Shown here: piece after piece, positions 24,501 to 27,757 of the stretch
How positions within the stretch are numbered: position 1 is the first letter of the stretch
Layout of the letters: each line of letters starts with the position of its first letter
Assembly (NCBI GenBank): GCA_905215405.1
Contig: CAJMQE010000051.1
Span: 1 to 27,757 of the forward strand
DNA length: 27,757 nt
Direction of reading: 5' to 3'
Source of the DNA: an uncultured bacterium
Lineage (GTDB): Bacteria; Bacillota; Clostridia; Lachnospirales; Lachnospiraceae
Made by a program: the position numbers and the translations under genes
Notes under the pieces: model-generated
The model's input: only the letters and a program-made list of their open reading frames with translations
Databases searched by the model: none
Told to the model about the DNA's origin: nothing

Positions 24501-24682
24501 ATAAGTTTGTAGAAAATTCTCTTCGTGATGGTATATTAAAAACGACTGGAACCGATATTGATACAATTATGCCTCCTGTTTCACGTTTTGGTGGCGGGAA
24601 TAGAGCTGAGAAAAAGAAACAGGTGATAGATAGGCTTAGGGCATATTATGAGAAGTATTTGGAGCTGTTTTATGGGAAGTAG
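21566..24682 (+). CDS. hsdR: Type I restriction endonuclease subunit
   Basis: A 1038-residue protein. The N-terminal nuclease has the PD-(D/E)xK residues Asp154 (YDVTIL), Glu168 and Lys170 (HVELKRRG). The helicase part has Walker A TGSGKT (about 326-331), DECH at 426-429, FGFTGTPIF, and the later motif VNMFLTGFDATTLNTLWVDK with QAFSRTNRI. The C-terminal 180 residues are helical and would bind HsdM. It translocates unmethylated DNA and cuts far from the site. The length is usual for the family and no break is seen, so the system looks intact. The start overlaps the hsdS stop. Confidence 0.95.
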   Translation: MSTFNIVAASNESTVVAEYTPESKRSEQYQSEAALENEFIRMLSEQGYERLTIHDEKSLISNLRVKIEQLNDYQFTDKEWERFFSNYIANANEGIEEKTRTIQDDHVKTLQRDDGSTKNIKLIDKKNIHNNRLQVLNQYEVSEDDGAKHDNRYDVTILVNGLPLVHVELKRRGVAIREAFNQINRYQRDSFWSGCALYEYVQIFVISNGTNTKYYSNTTRNAHLKEQNDGQKKGKKTSHSFEFTSYWADANNKLIPDLVDFTKTFFSKHTILNVLTKYCVFTSEDLLLVMRPYQIAATERILNRIEISTNYKKLGTIDAGGYIWHTTGSGKTLTSFKTAQLATSLEYIDKVLFVVDRKDLDYQTMKEYDRFEKGAANSNTSTIVLKRQLENDNAKIIITTIQKLDSFIGKNKDHEIFNKHVVLVFDECHRSQFGDMHVKITKSFKKYHIFGFTGTPIFADNAGTGKHYNLRTTPQAFGDKLHTYTIVDAINDSNVLPFRIDYIKTIKEKAGINDEQVKAIDREKALLEPRRIAEVVKYIREHFEQKTKRNRESFGFTVLTNVQEVASSKKRNEIEEKKQRVRMTGFNSIFAVSSIDAAKLYYMEFQKQMKAATEAQRLRIATIYSYGVNEEVTDDFVEDENSENTDGLDQSSRDFLDMAITDYNEMFKTNYDTSSDKFQNYYKDVSLRMKNREIDILIVVNMFLTGFDATTLNTLWVDKNLKYHGLIQAFSRTNRILNSVKTFGNVVCFRNLEDENNKAIALFGDKDAGSIVLLKNFEAYYSGYDEDGKHYDGYVELIDKLQQLFPVGQPIMGEDAQKEFIRLFGAILRVKNILTSFDDFVGQEILTPRDFQDYQSQYIDLYQQFKPKEDEKKENINDDIEFEIELIKQVEINIDYILLLVKKYQEDGNKDKEILVSIDKAINSSINLRSKLQLIQDFIKTVTPQMEVDDEWRRFVEAQRENDLMEIITEEKLKVEETHKFVENSLRDGILKTTGTDIDTIMPPVSRFGGGNRAEKKKQVIDRLRAYYEKYLELFYGK

Positions 24683-24756
24683 GATATAATACAGGAATAT
24701 AATGGTAATTTGTTACTTTGTGGAAATGAATTTATTAAAAAATATTGGAGGCGAAG

Positions 24757-25395
24757 ATGGGAGAAGAAAATTTAGAACTAAAGAAAAAACTAATTTTACA
24801 ATCGTTTTTGCCACTTTTTATTTTAATTTTAATCAAGTATTTTGATTATAGAGCAATAGTTAGTGCAATACATTTTATCCAACATTTATCTAAGGGAGAA
24901 TTCGCAATCATATTAAATATTTGGGGGCATCCATTTGTCTTACTGTTTGTAGTTATTGTGGTTTCTATTATATGGATTTTTAGTGGACTAATTGCAATAT
25001 GGCAATTTAAAAATGTTCAGACATCAGGATTTGTTGATGCAGGTGAAAAGATAGACATTGATGAAGAGTTAACGGATTCAGGCATTACATTTTTCGTTTC
25101 ATTTGTTTTACCACTTTTAATAGATGATATAGGTTCAATACAAGGATTTTTAGTTTTTTCTGGGATATTAGGATTGGTCATATTATTAATGTGGAAAACA
25201 AATTTATACTATCAAAATCCTGTTTTGACGATATTGGGATATAAGGTATATAAATTTCATTTTATTAATCCGAGCAGAAATGGTTGTAAAGAAAAAAAGT
25301 ATATCGCGGTATGCAAGTCGAAGCTGGTGAAAGAGAAAATTGTGGAATGGAAATATATCTCCGATAATGTGTGTGTTATGTACAATAAAAATTGA
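24757..25395 (+). CDS. kwaA: KwaA-like membrane protein (Kiwa-type defence)
   Basis: A 212-residue protein with about four membrane segments: residues 12-28, 60-82, 109-126 and 128-146. After the last comes a soluble tail with YYQNPVLTILGYKVYKFHF, the motif I associate with KwaA. The length and topology fit KwaA, the membrane partner of KwaB. The next gene is a DUF4868/KwaB-like protein, which supports the call more than the sequence itself. The ATG at 24757 has GGAGG 6 bases upstream. Two TATAAT words (24685-24690 and 24698-24703) right after hsdR suggest the cassette may have its own promoter, though no clear -35 is visible. Confidence 0.6.
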   Translation: MGEENLELKKKLILQSFLPLFILILIKYFDYRAIVSAIHFIQHLSKGEFAIILNIWGHPFVLLFVVIVVSIIWIFSGLIAIWQFKNVQTSGFVDAGEKIDIDEELTDSGITFFVSFVLPLLIDDIGSIQGFLVFSGILGLVILLMWKTNLYYQNPVLTILGYKVYKFHFINPSRNGCKEKKYIAVCKSKLVKEKIVEWKYISDNVCVMYNKN

Positions 25396-25413
25396 TGAAA
25401 GAGAGGAAGCATA

Positions 25414-26445
25414 ATGGATAGCCAAAGAGAAGAGGTTCAAGAAGAGATTGCAGATGATAATCCGGAAAATAATGTAAAAAATGCCATTAATGAAATGTTT
25501 ATGGACAATGAATTTGGATTTGATGTTTTTATTAAGATGAAAAATGACGAAGCTGCAATCAAAAGATTTCTTTTTTACGAAGAGCAAGCGGAAAGAGAAG
25601 CAGGCTTTAAACGGAGGATTCAGAATTCAATAGTAGAGTCTATACAGACTATGTTTCTAGATGAAACAGCCGAGTTTACAATGGTAGAGAATATAGCAAA
25701 TAACCAAAATAAATTTTACATTATTCAACAGGATGAAACATACAAACCTTTTGAAATATTAAGTACTCCGGAGGAAGACATTACTAATTTTACAATGGAG
25801 GAGAGTGCTGAAGCAGATGCTATATTATTTCGATTCAGAAGAAGCGAAGAATCTTTTTGGGCGTATCAGCAAATTGCTCCTGCAGCTATTCCAAATAAGA
25901 AGAAGCAAAATTTTCTTATAAAGATTTTATCTACAGAGCATACAGACCAATTTGTTGAAATGTCAGACCAACTTTTTACCATTACAAGAAAAGTTAATAT
26001 GCTAATCATAGGGAACAAAATTGTTACGAAAGATATCAGTTTAATGCAGAGACATTTTGGATTTGAGGATTTTATTAGAACTTCAGCTCGAAAAGCTGTT
26101 TCAGACATTTCTAATATACATATTGTAGCAAACGATGATAAATTAACGGATTATATAGAAAGAACATCAACTAAATTTTCAAAAAAAATGATGCGTATAA
26201 AAAATTACCATGTTATTGAAAAATCAGCTGATGAATTAATTGAAAAGTTAAATAATGTAGAACGCTGGAAGGGTGTCTTTGATATTCAAGAAGGAAATAA
26301 AATCAATCTGCGTACTTACAAAGATGTGGAAAATTTAATTGATCTTTTTGATGAAAGATACACGTTTTCACTTATTACGAATGATGAGTTTGACACAGAT
26401 GTGAAAGAACTTGCGGAACCTGTAGTAGAGGGAGGCACAATATAA
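25414..26445 (+). CDS. kwaB: KwaB-like protein (DUF4868)
   Basis: A 343-residue protein with an acidic N-terminus. The C-terminal 200 residues carry the DUF4868 pattern: ESFWAYQQIAPAAIPNKKKQ, then VEMSDQLFTITRKVNMLIIG, LMQRHFGFEDFIRTSARKAV, and the end YTFSLITNDEFDTDVKEL. KwaB of the Kiwa anti-phage system has this domain and works with KwaA at the membrane. The gene starts 18 bases after the KwaA-like gene (AGAGGAAG site) and its stop overlaps the ATG of the next gene (TAATG). No obvious catalytic motif is visible. Confidence 0.7.
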   Translation: MDSQREEVQEEIADDNPENNVKNAINEMFMDNEFGFDVFIKMKNDEAAIKRFLFYEEQAEREAGFKRRIQNSIVESIQTMFLDETAEFTMVENIANNQNKFYIIQQDETYKPFEILSTPEEDITNFTMEESAEADAILFRFRRSEESFWAYQQIAPAAIPNKKKQNFLIKILSTEHTDQFVEMSDQLFTITRKVNMLIIGNKIVTKDISLMQRHFGFEDFIRTSARKAVSDISNIHIVANDDKLTDYIERTSTKFSKKMMRIKNYHVIEKSADELIEKLNNVERWKGVFDIQEGNKINLRTYKDVENLIDLFDERYTFSLITNDEFDTDVKELAEPVVEGGTI

Positions 26446-27223
26446 TGGGAAAAAGAATACAACTAAATTGCCACCTGTTTTTTTGAAGGTTACATATTTT
26501 GATGAGATTGCGGCTCAAGACTATATTGATATAGTTAATGGAGGACATCTGGATTGGAGTAAAGAGGAAAACAAAGAACGTATTGCTAAAATGCTTGCGG
26601 AGATGGAAGCACAAGCACAAGGCGGTTTTAATATTATCAATTTTATTAAAGCTTCTATATCTGGAAGTACTAGCGGTAGTGTTTCGGGAGATATGTCTAG
26701 AATATTTGGTACAACATTAAAAAATACACTATTAACAGATTATATTTCTGTTGCATCAAACGATGAAAGAATAAAAAAATTCGAGGGAGATGCAGTATAT
26801 GCGCCGGATAACTCAGTTTCAATGTATAAAATGTATAGTTCGTATATGACAATCGTTCCACAAGAAGAAATGCCTGTGAATATGGAAAAATTAAATGACG
26901 CATTGCTTGGAGAACGTGGATATTATGCAATGCTACTGGCTGGTGAAGAAGAGACAAAAAATGTTTTGCGTTTTAATATCAATTCATTTAAAAATGGTTA
27001 TAGTCTTGCAGATTTGTCAAAAATGAAATTATATTATTATGGTGTAAAAGTAGGAACCTGTACAAAAGAACAATTGACTTTAGAGAAAGAATTTGAGGTT
27101 TCGTCAAAAAAAGAAAAATTACAAATTAGCGCAGAAGATATTTTGGATGGAAAAGAAGTAGAATCAAAAAATAATAGTCTTGATATTTATGATATAGTAT
27201 TGGCAGGTGTTGTCTGTGAATAG
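26445..27223 (+). CDS. DUF6414-like protein; apparent frame break at codon 3
   Basis: From 26468 the frame gives a 251-residue protein with VFLKVTYFDEIAAQDYIDIV, FNIINFIKASISGSTSGSVS, a middle TTLKNTLLTDYISVASNDE, and LRFNINSFKNGYSLADLSKM; it resembles DUF6414-type proteins as I recall them, function unknown. The TTG at 26468 has no ribosome site. ATG 26445 has a perfect GAGGGAGG, but its frame stops after 13 codons. One extra A in the A5 run at 26450-26454 would join it to the long frame as MGKKNTTKLPPVFLK. The bases 26447-26453 also spell G GGA AAA, a slippery heptamer in the right phase for a -1 shift that gives the same protein. Mutation, base-calling error or programmed shift are all possible. 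Confidence 0.6.
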
Positions 27224-27718
27224 AATACTTATTTTTTATGGATCATGCAGTGAATTTCAAACATATTTGCCCCTTAAAGGAAGAAATTTAACAGATCTTG
27301 TTATGGAAATGGATAGTGATAATAAAAAGACTTTTCTTTATGTAAAAGGATTACCGGATTCTAATGATGATGAGGTTGAAGAAAGCAAAATTAAAGTTGA
27401 AAATTTTATGATAAATTCAGATGAATATTGTGGAGTAAGAGAGCATGTAATTATAAATTTTGCAAACTTTATTGCCAGCATAGAAATAGACATGCTTATT
27501 GCATTAACGAAAAGAAAGCTATAAAACTGCTTGAAACTTTTGAATATAAACCTGAAAAATATGCCGAAAGGGTTAATCATATTTTTGAAGTACTCGGTCT
27601 TTCACTTTTTGAATGCTACGATATGACCGAGAAGCTTTATAAAGAAGTGAAAAAAATTGCAACGGAGATAAATAACTTTTTAAACGAGGGGAATTCAGAT
27701 GAAAGAAAACAAATATGA
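27216..27718 (+). pseudogene. Unrecognised protein of the Kiwa-like cassette, frame broken
   Basis: The frame from GTG 27216 (or 27207) encodes NRILIFYGSCSEFQTYLPL and goes on to a stop at 27524 after ALTKRKL. From there a second frame goes on with NEKKAIKLLETFEYKPEKYA and ends at 27718. One extra A in the A4 run near 27510 would fuse them into about 167 residues reading LTKKKAIKLLETFEYKP. The C-terminal half is helical. I do not recognise the family. It overlaps the DUF6414-like gene at its start and the methyltransferase start at its end, so it belongs to the same operon. Confidence 0.5.
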
Positions 27719-27757
27719 TGATAATATATTTTTTCAAAAATACAGTCAAATGAGTCG
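27699..27757 (+). CDS. Probable SAM-dependent methyltransferase, start only
   Basis: Only 19 codons are inside the window: MKENKYDDNIFFQKYSQMS, then the edge. This opening is typical of UbiE/class I methyltransferases of Firmicutes (KYDxxxFFxKYSQMSRS). GAGGGG lies 7 bases before the ATG. The motifs that would prove it are outside the window. It may be chromosomal and mark the right border of the island. Confidence 0.55.
   Translation, partial: MKENKYDDNIFFQKYSQMS

Overview
The window is low-GC DNA with Firmicutes-style Shine-Dalgarno sites and many gene families typical of gut Clostridia (Lachnospiraceae-like): TnpV/TnpW, DUF3847, DUF6040, DUF6076 and MobA/L or MobP relaxases. It is almost wholly accessory DNA: pieces of at least two mobilizable elements, an antiporter cargo gene, and a defence island at the right end. 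Names come from reading protein motifs, not from a database search.

Region A (1-7019) is a Tn4451/MobQ-like mobilizable element. On the minus strand are the N-terminal part of a serine recombinase, a RelA/SpoT-domain gene with a small overlapping partner, a DUF6076-like zinc-finger protein and a sigma-70-like factor. On the plus strand are a possible leader peptide, TnpW, a DUF3847-like protein, an oriT-like site with the IncQ-type TAAGTGCGCCCT core, and a MobA/L relaxase. The relaxase 3' third is overlapped out of frame by two coiled-coil genes, the second being DUF6040-like with membrane segments. An imperfect 36-bp inverted repeat (825-860 and 3625-3660) brackets the RelA-to-sigma block.

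Region B (7020-11056) is cargo and debris: a possible transposase remnant, a CvrA/NhaP2-type K+/H+ antiporter, an XRE repressor plus small membrane protein under a double-dyad operator, and two unknown membrane proteins.

Region C (11057-17247) is a second, plasmid-like module: the tail of a tyrosine integrase, a MobC-like RHH protein, a RepA-like ATPase, TnpV, ParM-like actin and a ParR-like partner, a structured non-coding region resembling an oriT, MobC, and a MobP relaxase that looks dead (in-frame amber plus a frameshift). It could only move with help in trans.

Region D (17285-27757) is a defence island, all plus strand: a small winged-helix protein behind an operator-like dyad, a type I restriction-modification operon in the order hsdM-rhuM-hsdS-hsdR with overlapping genes, then a cassette of KwaA-like membrane protein, KwaB-like (DUF4868) protein, a DUF6414-like protein and an unrecognised small protein. 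The last two carry apparent frame breaks, each repaired by one extra A in an A-run. The start of a probable SAM methyltransferase lies at the right edge. HsdS carries four in-frame copies of a 12-bp (Glu-Leu-Thr-Ala) repeat, the kind known in EcoR124 to set the spacing of the recognised half-sites.

The best candidates for something not already described are the four-gene Kiwa-like cassette with its two extra genes, the nested coiled-coil genes inside the relaxase, the inverted repeat bracketing the RelA/sigma block, and the RelA gene with its coupled small partner.
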